A stretch of DNA of 64,000 nucleotides, taken from assembly GCF_949628215.1 (NCBI RefSeq), contig NC_134280.1, forward strand, positions 51,052,621 through 51,116,620, in the 5' to 3' direction. Numbering within the stretch: the stretch's first letter is position 1; the number at the start of each line of letters is the position of its first letter. The position numbers and the translations under genes were made by a program. Under the pieces are notes generated by a model. That model had not been told where the DNA came from. It saw only the letters and a program-made list of their open reading frames with translations, and made no database searches. This DNA is from Phalacrocorax aristotelis (lineage: Eukaryota > Chordata > Aves > Suliformes > Phalacrocoracidae). Below are positions 49,501-59,700 of the stretch, piece by piece.

Positions 49501-50623
49501 ACTGTATTCTTTGCCATAAATACATTTTTCTTCCCGTCCCCTTCTCTCCTGTGTGATCCAGGCATGCCTTCACAGTTCTCTATACCGTTAAAAAAGGGGA
49601 AGGGGAAAGCTGGTGCTGCCTATGTGTTGTTTTTGAGGTATATTGAAAGTATTAATTTCCAGGCTATTATTGTGTATTCAGAAAACATACCCTTTTTCTG
49701 TATGTGTAAAATTGGATGTGTGTGTGCCACTATTTTTATGATAATTTTTGAAAAAAAAATAAATAGGGGACTTCATGTACAGAAGAAAACTAACTAATAC
49801 CGTGCTGTGGGAGGTCTCAGGATAAGCCTTTGTGGATCTTAAACTCTTGAGGTTTTTTTTTTCCCAGAATAGTTTACTCTCTTAACATGGGTGCAGCCTC
49901 TTGTTCCTTTCAGCTAATCGTGACAGGTTCAGTCCATGAGGCATAGTAACATTTTTCTGCACTCTCATATATTTTCCCTTTCACCTTACCTCTGTGCTTG
50001 TGATGAGCATTTAAATACTTTCACTTCTGTCCTACTCAGGTAATGGGAAACTTGCCAGCATGCCAGCCGGAGGAGCTGTGGCAGTGTCTGCCGGAGGGGG
50101 CTCTGCTGCTCCTGCTGCAGCTGCTGCCCCTGCTGCTGGTGAGTATGGGCAGAGAGGCGTTATTACAAGGCAGCTCCATTTCTCTGTTAAAATCTTAACA
50201 ACTGAATCCAAATTTCAAGGCTTTTCCACTTTGGTAGTTCACTATGTGATTGAAGTGTAAACTGAACAGTTCCTTTTCCTTTGGGCAATCAGAAGCATTT
50301 GTTCTTTATTCGTCTTAAGATTGGTCCGGCTTAGAACCGAGAATCAGACAGACTTGCCTGTGTGAAGCACGTCCCTTCACTAGTAGTGTCTGCATCCCCT
50401 TGGTGTTTGTATTTGGTTATTGAACGGGAATGAGATGAACCGTGGAGGCTGAAATACCAATAATATGGAAGCTGAGAACACCATGTATCTTGAAAATTTG
50501 TGGTGCAAAAATTGTAAATACTGGTTTGGTTTTTTTCTTCATTCAGCTGAGGAAAAGAAAGAAGAGAAGAAGGAGGAATCTGAAGAATCTGACGATGACA
50601 TGGGATTCGGCCTGTTTGATTAA
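46447..50623 (+). CDS. RPLP2: RPLP2, large-subunit ribosomal stalk protein P2 (complete, 4 coding exons)
   Basis: P2 forms heterodimers with P1 on uL10 (P0) in the cytosolic 60S stalk. It recruits and stimulates translational GTPases such as eEF2. The joined exons (46447-46569, 48308-48356, 50040-50138, 50547-50623) encode 115 residues, the same length as human RPLP2. The N-terminal helical dimerisation domain (MRYVAAYLLAVLGGNESP, KDLKKILDSVGIETDDERMN, then VISELNGKNIEDVIAQ) is followed by a flexible Ala/Gly/Pro hinge and the conserved acidic tail EESDDDMGFGLFD. All introns are GT/AG and keep phase. The start follows directly after a CCCAG acceptor, one base before ATG. Human RPLP2 hosts an intronic H/ACA snoRNA (SNORA52); I could not identify its counterpart by eye. 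Confidence 0.98.
48308..48356 (+). CDS. RPLP2: RPLP2 coding exon 2
   Basis: This 49-base exon encodes VISELNGKNIEDVIAQ plus one base. The acceptor is TTTACACAG and the donor CTCAGG before GTAAGT. Confidence 0.97.
50040..50138 (+). CDS. RPLP2: RPLP2 coding exon 3 (hinge)
   Basis: It encodes NGKLASMPAGGAVAVSAGG and then an Ala/Pro-rich hinge. The acceptor is CCTACTCAG and the donor GCTGCTG before GTGAGT. Confidence 0.97.
50547..50623 (+). CDS. RPLP2: RPLP2 coding exon 4 (acidic tail and stop)
   Basis: It encodes EEKKEEKKEESEESDDDMGF and then GLFD, with the TAA stop at 50621-50623. The acidic tail binds elongation factors and is also the known docking site of ribosome-inactivating proteins. 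The acceptor is TTCATTCAG. Confidence 0.98.
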
Positions 50624-50643
50624 TTATTTGTTATAGAGGAATT

Positions 50644-50649
50644 ATTAAA
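50644..50649 (+). terminator. RPLP2: RPLP2 polyadenylation signal
   Basis: ATTAAA lies 21 bases after the stop codon and is followed by a T-rich stretch (TTCTTTGTTTTAAATG). The very short 3' UTR is typical of ribosomal-protein mRNAs. Confidence 0.75.
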
Positions 50650-53475
50650 ATTCTTTGTTTTAAATGTTTTTTGAGTTTATCATTATAACCATACAAGTGC
50701 TAATGGATTCAGACAGCTATTCTTCAAATAGCTCTGGCAAAGCTTTGAATTTTACCTCTGAAACAGGTACGTGAACTTTAAGAGAGCTGAGTTCCATGGC
50801 TTGTCATAACATACTTAGGGAATGGTTAAACTTGTGTGAACCTGGATGCTTGTTTTGACACTCCTGTTTCTTAAATGGTATGGGAAAGCTAAATCTACCT
50901 TAAGATATCTTAAGTTGACCTTCTATAGTATCTATTTTGCCATCCCAGTCACTCAGGAAGGAATCCCATCTATTCAGCAATAAAGGGCTTTATTTTTCAG
51001 GATCTTTTTAATCAATTCCAAAGCATGTGAAACTAAATGGACAGCAGGTCTGCATTAGTCCAGATAATTATTATTTCAGAGCTAGTTTCTGTAAATATCT
51101 AGAAGCAGCGATTTCATCACTGTGTCAGGTTTCCAAGATCGAGGGACAACACCAATAAAATGCTTGACTATGCTTGGATTTCATGTTACATCTGTATGTT
51201 TAACAGAGGATCTGTAACAAAAAAAAAAAAATACTGCATCCTGCTGTTCGTGGGATGCTGAGATCAATACAAGGTGCTCTTCATGCGGAATGGCTGTTCT
51301 GGGGGTAGCTGAACTATCAGGATATGAATCACCTTGATCTGAACAAAAGGAAACTATGAGGAGAAGGGTGTTTTTGGAGAACTGAAACTGATCTCTGGTG
51401 TGTCCAGAAGAATGTGTCAGCTTGGGAGGACAGAAAATTTTGCTTTTATAAAGTGTCTTCTGTTTGGAGGTGGTTCTGGCAGGCAACTTACCCTGACTTG
51501 ACAGCGGTCTGGCTGTCACCGTAAGTAGGTAGAATACAAGTAGCACATGTGATGATCTTCCCATGCCAGGTCTCCATGGGTGGCGTCAAAGGTGTCCTGG
51601 AGCAGTCTATCCTGTGAAGCTTTTCTAAGTTGTTTTGGAAAAAAAAAACAAACTACAAGCTGATACAGCTATGTTGGTTATGAGTCATTGGCTAAAGCAT
51701 GGCAAGTGCTTGTGAGGGGAGATGAGTGAAATCCAAGTAGGAAAAACTATTTTATCTCCCTGTGGTGTACTGAGAGAAAATGCTCACTGCTTCACAGCAG
51801 CCAAGGGAGAGGGCAGTTGAAAGTTAGATCCTCAGACCTCAAAATGGCTGTGATTTAAGCAACTAACCCTTGCTGCCCTTCTGTGCCTGCTGCAAGGCAG
51901 TTATGGGTGGTAACAGTGCCACCACCTTTCATCTACTTTGTCTCCTAAGTCCTAGGGTGGCGATCTTTGTGGAAGTAACGAAAACTGCTTGTGTTAACTC
52001 TAGTTCTGTCAGACTTGTAATGGCTGTGGTTTGGCACTGAAAGGGCTGCAGGTATACTTGTGTTTCTTTCCTTGCTGTTTTCTCCAAGACTGATTCTTAG
52101 ATGTAGTTTTACTGAGAGCTACTCCCCCTGCCCCCCTCCCTGCAATATTACCTTGCTTGGCTGCTGCAAAAGCCAAGTCAGTGGTTTCACAGGAAGGATC
52201 TGCCCTGTCACACCACTCAGCAGGGTTTTTCCATGAACAAAGGAATTTGGTTCAGTGACGCTGAGCTATTCCATGAGTTTTGCTGTGCCCAGGCCTGTGG
52301 TGTGAGTTGCTGGCTACTGTGATGAGGGGAGGATTACAGCTACATCAAGACTAACTTCTTTCTTCCCCCTATTTTTCTGTCTTCTCCCTGTGACCTGTTA
52401 AATCTTGAGTTATGGACTTGATCCTGTGCTGGGTGACCTCTTACCACCTTTAAATTCCTTCCTGAAAGTGCACCATTTTGATGAGAATTCCTGTCGCTCA
52501 ATCTGCTTTGAGAAGGATGGCTCATTTCGTAAACTGTTTAGAGAAGAAACTTTTGGGGACAGCTCTCGGAGAAAGCACTGAAAATACAGCATTGGCTACC
52601 ATGTTGCAGGGAGCTAATCTATTTAACATAACCACCCTATACGTATTCCCTGTGAAGGCCAGGGGACAGGCCTACTCCAAGATTTCACACACATTTTACA
52701 GAATTTGCTAAAACCTCTGCACAATGAACACTTCTTCCAAATGCAAAACCAAAGCATTTTAAGCTTTCTTCCCCTGTACCTACTTAGAAAACAGTTGTCA
52801 CCTGATGGCTTTGAACATGAGCAGTGATGTGCTTGGAAATCTGCTGCAGACTTGTTTGGTCCTCTGGATAGGGCTTACCACTCTCTGCTCTGCTGATCAA
52901 TGAGCTTTGGCTATGAAGGAGTTAGGATCCCTGCTCTTGCTCTGTGGATGCTCTTCCAAATTTTCTAGTGTTGCTGATGCCTTTTCAGACTTAGCAATTA
53001 TTTCCAAAGGCAAGGGTAGCCATGAGGCAGATGCATTGTATTCCATGATGCTCTCAGAGAAAACTGGTGCCTGCAAATGCCTGGAGTGGTGGCCTAGTCT
53101 GTCCTCTTACAGAATCAGTGTTAGCTAGAACAGATTTTTCCTGACTTCTTCATAAAGGCTCAAAGGCAATGAAGGGAAAGGAAAGGCTAGCCTTGTGCCT
53201 GAAGATTACACTGGTAACTGATTGTTACTAAATTGACAGTAGGGGAGAGTGATTTTGTCAGGCCTGATGTTGAAACGTGAGCTTTGCCCACTGGGACACA
53301 AGTGCTGCACCATCTCAAACCAGCTCTGGCTGAAAATCACTCCTTACAAACACCCTGGGGCAGGGAGAGTGACACAACATCTTCACTACTTGGAAAGAAG
53401 GGAGAACGTCCTGGACACTACTGGCAAGTAATAAGCAATGGCTCCCTGGGGCCACTGTCAAATTAACTGGTTTCA

Positions 53476-53512
53476 CTCTTACTACTAAGGCCCTCTCTTA
53501 CTACTAAGGCCC
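53476..53512. repeat. Tandem duplication of a 19-base unit
   Basis: The unit CTCTTACTACTAAGGCCCT occurs at 53476-53494 and again, less its last base, at 53495-53512, with no mismatch seen. The identity points to a recent slippage duplication. Confidence 0.9.
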
Positions 53513-53557
53513 AATTTTGCAAGCTGCTACATGCAGGCAGCGCTGCTGAACCTGGTA

Positions 53558-53577
53558 GGGCAGAGATATCTCTGCCC
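53558..53577. repeat. Perfect 20-base palindrome
   Basis: GGGCAGAGATATCTCTGCCC equals its own reverse complement. Part of it (GGTAGGGCAGAGA) is repeated directly about 33 bases downstream. It is suited to cruciform formation. Confidence 0.9.
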
Positions 53578-55760
53578 TGCCTACTTGGTAGGGCAGAGAG
53601 ATCTGTATTAGCTTTCCTAGATGGAAAATTCAGTCCCAAGAGAGCAAAAGGACTGCTCCATTGCCTCAGGAGATGCTCCTATGAAGCAAGTCCCAAGCAT
53701 TTGTCACGTAATTGTCTGATATACACAAACATCATGGGTAAGAAAAAGACATCAAGGTCAGGCTTTCCAGCGATGTTAACAGCATTCAGGTTAGGCTTTG
53801 TGACCAGTGCCACAGTCTTGCTAACTACAGGCGGCAATACTCAAGTCACATACTGAAGACAACAGTGTAACAGACTGCCTCTCAGCTTCCCTTTAAAAGT
53901 AATTCCCAATGTCCACCAAGAACCAAGATGTTACCTGAAAAAACAGAGATTGTTTGCTTGTACGTTATTATCTCATATGTACCAACTGCTCACCATTCAT
54001 TAGACTAGAAAACAAATGCAACAAAGCGAGATCGCATGAGAAGCTGTCTCAGTGGCATCACAACATGTAAGGGCACAGGTGAACTTGCAGTCTTGTATAG
54101 GAGCTTGATACACATGAAAAGCTGCCATGTAAATCTTGCTGACCTGGCTTATTGCAGGGTTATGAGCAACTGCATGATTATGGCAGTAGTTTCTTACTGA
54201 GGAGAAAAAGATTAGCTTTGGGGGATAATTTATTTTTGAGAAAAACTGTCATTTGCCAGCCTGCCAGGTTTATTTCATTAACCTGTTTCAACAGGGCAGC
54301 ATTAACCTCCTCAAATAGGTAACCTTGAGGACAATGGTAGGGTGATGTAAACAACTCAGGATGAGATTGCTGTTGAGAAATCAAGTGAAACTAACCCCAG
54401 CATTGTTGCAGTGTTGGTTCTATTTTCCAGGCATAGTAGGAACCTTAAGGTTTGTGAAATGCTGAAAAAAGAGGAAGCAGCGTCGGCTCAAGAACAAAGC
54501 TGTTCCTGTGGTTACAAGTCTGCAAACAAGGTTCAGTATTCAGTTTTGCCACAGATTTCCGCTTAAGTCACAGCCCATTGACTAGTACAATCCCTGTTGT
54601 GGAAAATGCAAGACAATGTTTTCTTCAGGTTTAGGCTACATGGAAATACCTTTCTGTGTCACCAGGAGCCTGGGGTGAAATCACTATGATTCTCTTGGTG
54701 TTAAGGGCCTTTAAAAGGGTCAAGGCTCAGGTGCATCTATGCTCACCTCTTCAGGTGGAGGTGAGGGCTGACAAGGGCTGCATAACTACATCAAACCAAG
54801 GGAGGAAGGAAATTACAAAAGCAAGTAGAGGTATGAGAGGAAGAGAAAGAAGGGTAATATAAAGAGAGGACTCGAGATAAGTGGGGTTAATTCTTTAGGA
54901 GCTCATTAGCTCATGTATCAAGGGTATTTCCTGGCAGCTAGGTGAGGTCTTGGGCTCCACGGTAGGACCTGGCAGAAAGATAAGGCTGGACTCCTGCCTG
55001 TCTGATGGAGGGAAAGCACAAACGTTTAATGGCAAACACTCTGAAGGTAGAGGCTGGTGTATGAGGCCTAACTTGAGCTCAAATATTGGATTTATACAAG
55101 GGTTACCTGCCAAGTTTGGTTGCTGTAGTCAGCTGACTGTGAGGCTGTTCTTACAACCTGGTCAGCCCCTTGGGGGGAGGGGAGTGGGTACCATCCTCCT
55201 TTGTATCCTTTCAAAGGACATTTGGAGTGGAAGGAATAGGAGAGGGTCTCTGCCTAGTCTAACATCTGACAGCTGTTGAGGACAGGTATAACAGTGTCCT
55301 CAGTGAGAAACTTCTGACTAGTTGTAAGAAAACTAATGCAAATGGATTTATGCCAAGATGAATTAAGTTTGGGTTTTTTTAAACCTTGGCAGAAAGTGCT
55401 TTTGCCCCACATTGATTCTGTTAAGAAACTACGCTTTTTTTTTTTTGTACCCCCCAAGCCTCCCTCCTGCTGAGCATGCTTCCTTGCTTTGAATTAAGCA
55501 GCTGCTTCTCTTGCTGATCCTTTTGCTGTCCCTGTAAACTTTCACACTTACCTAATTGTCAGAATAACTATAGCCTGTATTGCTTATGACAAGCTGATAT
55601 TTCTAGCTTGTTATCTATTTTGATCTCCTAATAGCGCTGGCCTCTTGCCCAGTGATGGTCTGTGGCGGGCTGATACGTATTGGGCTTGCTTGCGCTAAGA
55701 GCTTGTGCCAGAGCACTAGTGAACATTGCAGTTGCCCTGACCAAAGGTAAGAGTTCTGAT

Positions 55761-55861
55761 GAGCTTAGAGGCATGTAGAGGAAACTGTTAAGTGAAGGTT
55801 AGCGAAGGTAAGCAAGTGTGTGTGTGTGTTAGTGAGTTTAGAGGCAGAGGAAGCTGTTAAG
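55761..55861. repeat. TG microsatellite flanked by an imperfect direct repeat
   Basis: A GTGTGTGTGTGTGT run (55816-55829) sits between two related segments, GAGCTTAGAGGCATGTAGAG (about 55761) and GAGTTTAGAGGCAGAGGAAG (about 55834). Both continue into CTGTTAAG. Confidence 0.7.
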
Positions 55862-56149
55862 AGAGGCAGGTTGCCTTTCTGATCTTGCACTGTGGCATTG
55901 TCTCCCCCTTGGTCCTCAAGCTTTTTATGAAAAGGGAAAGCTTTTCCCTTCCTCTGACTCTTCTTGCACATCTCCCGACAAACGAAGGACTGTACTTGCA
56001 GGAAACTCCACGAACTTGGACCAGAAGTCTCCAAGAAACAGCATGGTTTAGGGGGGAGGGGGGCGGAAACCACGGCAAGGTTTGGGGTGCCGCAGGAAGC
56101 CGTAATCCCCCTTAAATAGCCCCTACTGCTTAAGGGAGGCTCTGGTTCC

Positions 56150-56547
56150 ACAGCGATCAACCGCGATGCCACGGGGACCTGCCTCCCTGGGCCGGGAGAG
56201 GGAGTTCACCGGAGGAAGGGTTGGGAGGAGGGGCCGGCTCCTTCCCGCCCCAGGCTGGCGGCGTGCCGCCGCCCCTCACCTCGGCCCATCCGCCGGCCGG
56301 GGGCGGGCCGGAGGGCAGGGACGCCTCATATAAGCCCCTCGGCTGCCGCGGGTAAGCCAGCGGCGAATTCCGCCGTGCAACGATCCTCTCCTTCGCTAGC
56401 AGGGGCTCCCGTCCCGTCCCGTCCCGTCCCGTCCCGCCCCGCCCGGCCAGGGGCGGTGTGCTGTGAGAGGAACCTGCAGCTTCCCCTCCCCGCCGCGGCT
56501 GCTTCGTTCCCCTCCACACCCCGCGCCCTCAGCGGGGCGCGGAGGCC
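56150..56547 (+). promoter_or_regulatory. PNPLA2: PNPLA2 promoter and 5' UTR (CpG island with TATA-like box)
   Basis: This is a CpG-rich block with GC boxes (GGGGCGGGCCGG at about 56299). CATATAAG contains a TATA-like TATAAG at 56329-56334, which would place the start near 56360 and give a 5' UTR of about 190 bases without an intron before the ATG. The start site is inferred from TATA spacing. Confidence 0.6.
56411..56440 (+). repeat. GTCCC pentanucleotide repeat in the PNPLA2 5' UTR
   Basis: Five exact GTCCC units (56411-56435) are followed by a degenerate GCCCC unit. The opposite strand is a series of GGGAC units next to GGGGCGGG, a strong G-quadruplex candidate on the template strand. It is likely to vary in length between individuals. 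Confidence 0.85.
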
Positions 56548-56734
56548 ATGTTTCCCCCGGACTCCACCTGGAATATTTCCTTCGCCGGCTGCGGCTTCCT
56601 GGGGGTCTACCACATCGGGGTGGCCAGCTGCCTGCAGGAACATGCCCCCTTCCTCGTCGCCAACGCCCGGAAGGTCTATGGCGCCTCAGCGGGGGCACTC
56701 ACCGCCACCGCCCTCGTCAGCGGTGCCTGCCTGG
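56548..56734 (+). CDS. PNPLA2: PNPLA2 (adipose triglyceride lipase, ATGL), coding exon 1; gene runs off the window
   Basis: ATGL performs the first step of lipolysis, triacylglycerol to diacylglycerol plus fatty acid, at the lipid-droplet surface with the co-activator ABHD5 (CGI-58). The exon encodes 62 residues plus one base, starting [20 protein letters not shown] and continuing [17 protein letters not shown] and [20 protein letters not shown]. It shows the patatin oxyanion loop GCGFLG (residues 14-19) and the nucleophile elbow GASAG with catalytic Ser47, at the same positions as human PNPLA2. The catalytic Asp (DGG motif) belongs to later exons outside the window. The donor is GCCTGG before GTAAGC. 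The ATG context has G at -3. PNPLA3 is a close relative, but the MFP start, the residues shared with human PNPLA2 and the location beside RPLP2 favour PNPLA2. Confidence 0.95.
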
Positions 56735-59700
56735 GTAAGCCGGCCGGCTGCCGGAGCCGAGCGCTCCTTCCAGCCTTCCCTTCGCTGTTATTAGTTTGTT
56801 TAATTACAGCAGCGTTGGGGGGGGGTGGGGTGGTGGTGGTGGAAATAGCGCTCCACCTTCCTCCGCGTTCTGCCGAAACGCGTGCGGCGCTTTGTTTTTA
56901 AGGCCTTTGCCTCAGTATTCACACCCGCTCACGGTCCCTCGCAGGTGCCTCAAGATGAGGTCCAAGGGGGTGTCGGAGGCACCGCAGCCCCGTGAGGTGG
57001 TGAAGCACGCGTCCAAAATGGGCATCTGGCCCCCGTGGTCTGGAGGGAGGGTGGCTGGGTGGGTGCCGCTGTGTCCCGCAGAGGGCACGCATTGAGAAGG
57101 CTCCCGACGGTAGGAATCGGGACGGGGGTCCTGGTTTTGACCCCCACCACAGTAACGTGGACTTGAGAGGGCTCAGTTCTTGGGTTTGGCTTGCTCGGAT
57201 GCAAGTCTGGTGGGGCTCTCTGCAGGCGGAGCAGCCGGCCTCTCGCTGTGCGGGCACCGGCTCTTGGTGGCTGCGAACGGGAGGTAAAGCAGCTGGAGAC
57301 TGAGGCATCAAGCAGTGTGTTGAGTGTACGGGTTAGAGTTGTTGAACAGCGTCTCCGAACAACTAGGAAATCTCTCTTTATTCTTTCTTAGCATCTTTAT
57401 TTCTGGAAGAGCATTATTCCTGGGGGTGTAGGGCACCGGGGAATTTTCTTGCCCTCTGCAAGAGCTAGATATCCAGCTTAGCTAGATACTATCTCTGTTG
57501 TCAAGTTGCAGAAGAAACCTTAAAAAGTTATCTCTGAAACAGGCACGCAAAGGTCTGTCCCTGCTTACAGCAGGTCTGGGGAACAGCTGAAGAGAATGGT
57601 GTGTGGTGCCTCCTGTTTTTTTTTTTGCTGTTTTGATGTTCAGCTGTTTTGCATATGGGAAGGGGAAAGTCAACAAACGTGTGCTAGAGTCTGTACTGGG
57701 AAGCTTTTCTTTTGAGAATAAAGAAAGCGGAAAAGTATCTTAAACTTGAAAGGGGAATGTGGTGTGAGAGAATCAGGTATTCCTATTTAGTCTCAGAGAA
57801 TTGTAAGCCTCTTCTAGAGCCAAGTGAAACCAGAGCTGTTTACTGCTTGAACTCCTCTAACCTTCATCACAGGTGTCTTTCAGCAGCATTCCCTGTTCTT
57901 TGGGGACAGGTAGTGTTTTCAGATGTATCCCTCATCCAGCAAAAGTTAGTTTTGTCTATGTAGTTAGGTTTGAAGTTTTGCCCTCCTTAGCATTTTGTTT
58001 ACAGAAGTGCCCCATGAAGTGTAACTCTTGCATCTAGAGCTTGACGGGAAGCTCTTAGCAGCTGTTCAGGCCACAGCCTGGGATCTCAAAGGTTGTAGTC
58101 ATGCCATAGTGCCAGCTTTTATCGTGGACAAGGGAAAAGGCCTCCTCTAATCCCTTCTCCTGCAGGGATCCATTTGTTGATAGCTGCCAGGGATTTGGTT
58201 GCTTTACTTACTGTTGCTTCTGTTGAAGAGGTGGCTGCCCAATCAGCTCCCTAACTGCGTGGTCCCTGTGCTGCTCGGAGGTGTGGCACAAACATGAGAC
58301 AGGCTGGCGGTAGCGCCCAAATCCTTTGCCTTGTCTAGATGCCATTATAGTGCTGCTGAGCAAGTCTATTATCATGTCTACCTTGTTCTTGCTATTTATA
58401 TGCCAGAGCATCCACGGTGTGCTAGGTGTTGCCCTCAGGGAGTTATCCAGCCTGGTAGAGAGCTTTCTTGAATCAGGATTAGAATAGGTTTTCCCACACC
58501 CTATGAGGTACAAGGGGAGGCATGATAAAGAAGACCGAGTTAGGTGGCGACCTTCTAGGCAGCATTCACCTCCCTCCTGAAAGAAGGCAAACCATGCTGT
58601 TTAAAGCCAGCCAAGGCTTGGATCTTGGGTGTTCAAATTCTGCCTTAGGTTTGACGTCTCTGGGATAGTTTTCTTTTGACTCTGCCTGTGTGGCTGGCAT
58701 ATCTTGGGTAGAGAGTGGCTTTAAGGCAATGGAGCTGACTTCTGAAAGTAAAAGCAAATGGGGTGTGTGGTTGGGGCAAGGTATTGCTGCACTTTGTCCC
58801 TGTCATAAAACATCCTGACAGTGCAGATTCCATGCTGAAGTCCAGGGGTTAGAATGAAATCATAGGGAAGAAGGGGACGAGACAGAAGGAACAGCTGCAG
58901 CCTGTACAGGGAGAGTAGTTCATCCTAGTACAGACTGTTGTAGGATCCTGAGTATCTGTGTTTGCTGTGCAGCTGGCTTCTGCCTGAGAGTAGGTGTAAT
59001 AGCCAGTGGGCTTTGAAGCTTATGACAACTGTTACCCTGCACTGTCTGTTGCCCTGTCCTGCAAACTGGAATGCTATCTAGTGTGTGTTGACAGACAACA
59101 AGCAGAGGGGAATTTTGCAGAAGCCTTGCTTATTTAGCTGTGTGTAGACAAGGTTAATGCTTTCATGCATCTGTACCTGGTTCTGAACTCAGTGAGACTC
59201 TACTGTGCAAAAATAAATACTTCCTGGGGAAGAGTGGGAAAAAACCCCAACACTTCCACTGTGGTTTTTCTTTGGTTCTGATCCTTTGAGACCCTGATCA
59301 GAGAGGGCAGAAATTTTCCTGAACTTCAGAGTGTAAGATCTCCCTTTTTCCAGCTTTTTCCTTTTGGCCTTTGCATCTGTTCAGCTTGCTTCTGAGCTGA
59401 TTCTGCCTTCTCCCTGAATTAAGACCACACTGTCATAATTTGTAGGCAGTGTGGCTGTAAGGCAGTAAGGCTTTTCTGTGGGCTAACACTGAACTGAAAG
59501 CCCCGACCTGCAGCCTTGAGAGCACACTGGGGACTTCAAAGGCACATTTGAGAATACCAAATAAAACAACATTGGGCATCCATATTAACTAGACAGAGGT
59601 CCTTATTTCTAGATAAGAGGCCAAGAGGCATTTATGGTCTGATATGACATCTCCTAGCTCTTGTTAAGCACTTTACAGTAAGTTGTAGGGATCTTGGATT

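Larger units (their letters stand above)
50670..56150. other. Intergenic stretch between RPLP2 and PNPLA2
   Basis: No exon or RNA gene was recognised. It holds a poly-A tract at about 51219, a 19-base tandem duplication and a 20-base perfect palindrome near 53.5 kb, and a TG microsatellite at 55.8 kb. Open frames here are short and unsupported. Confidence 0.5.
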
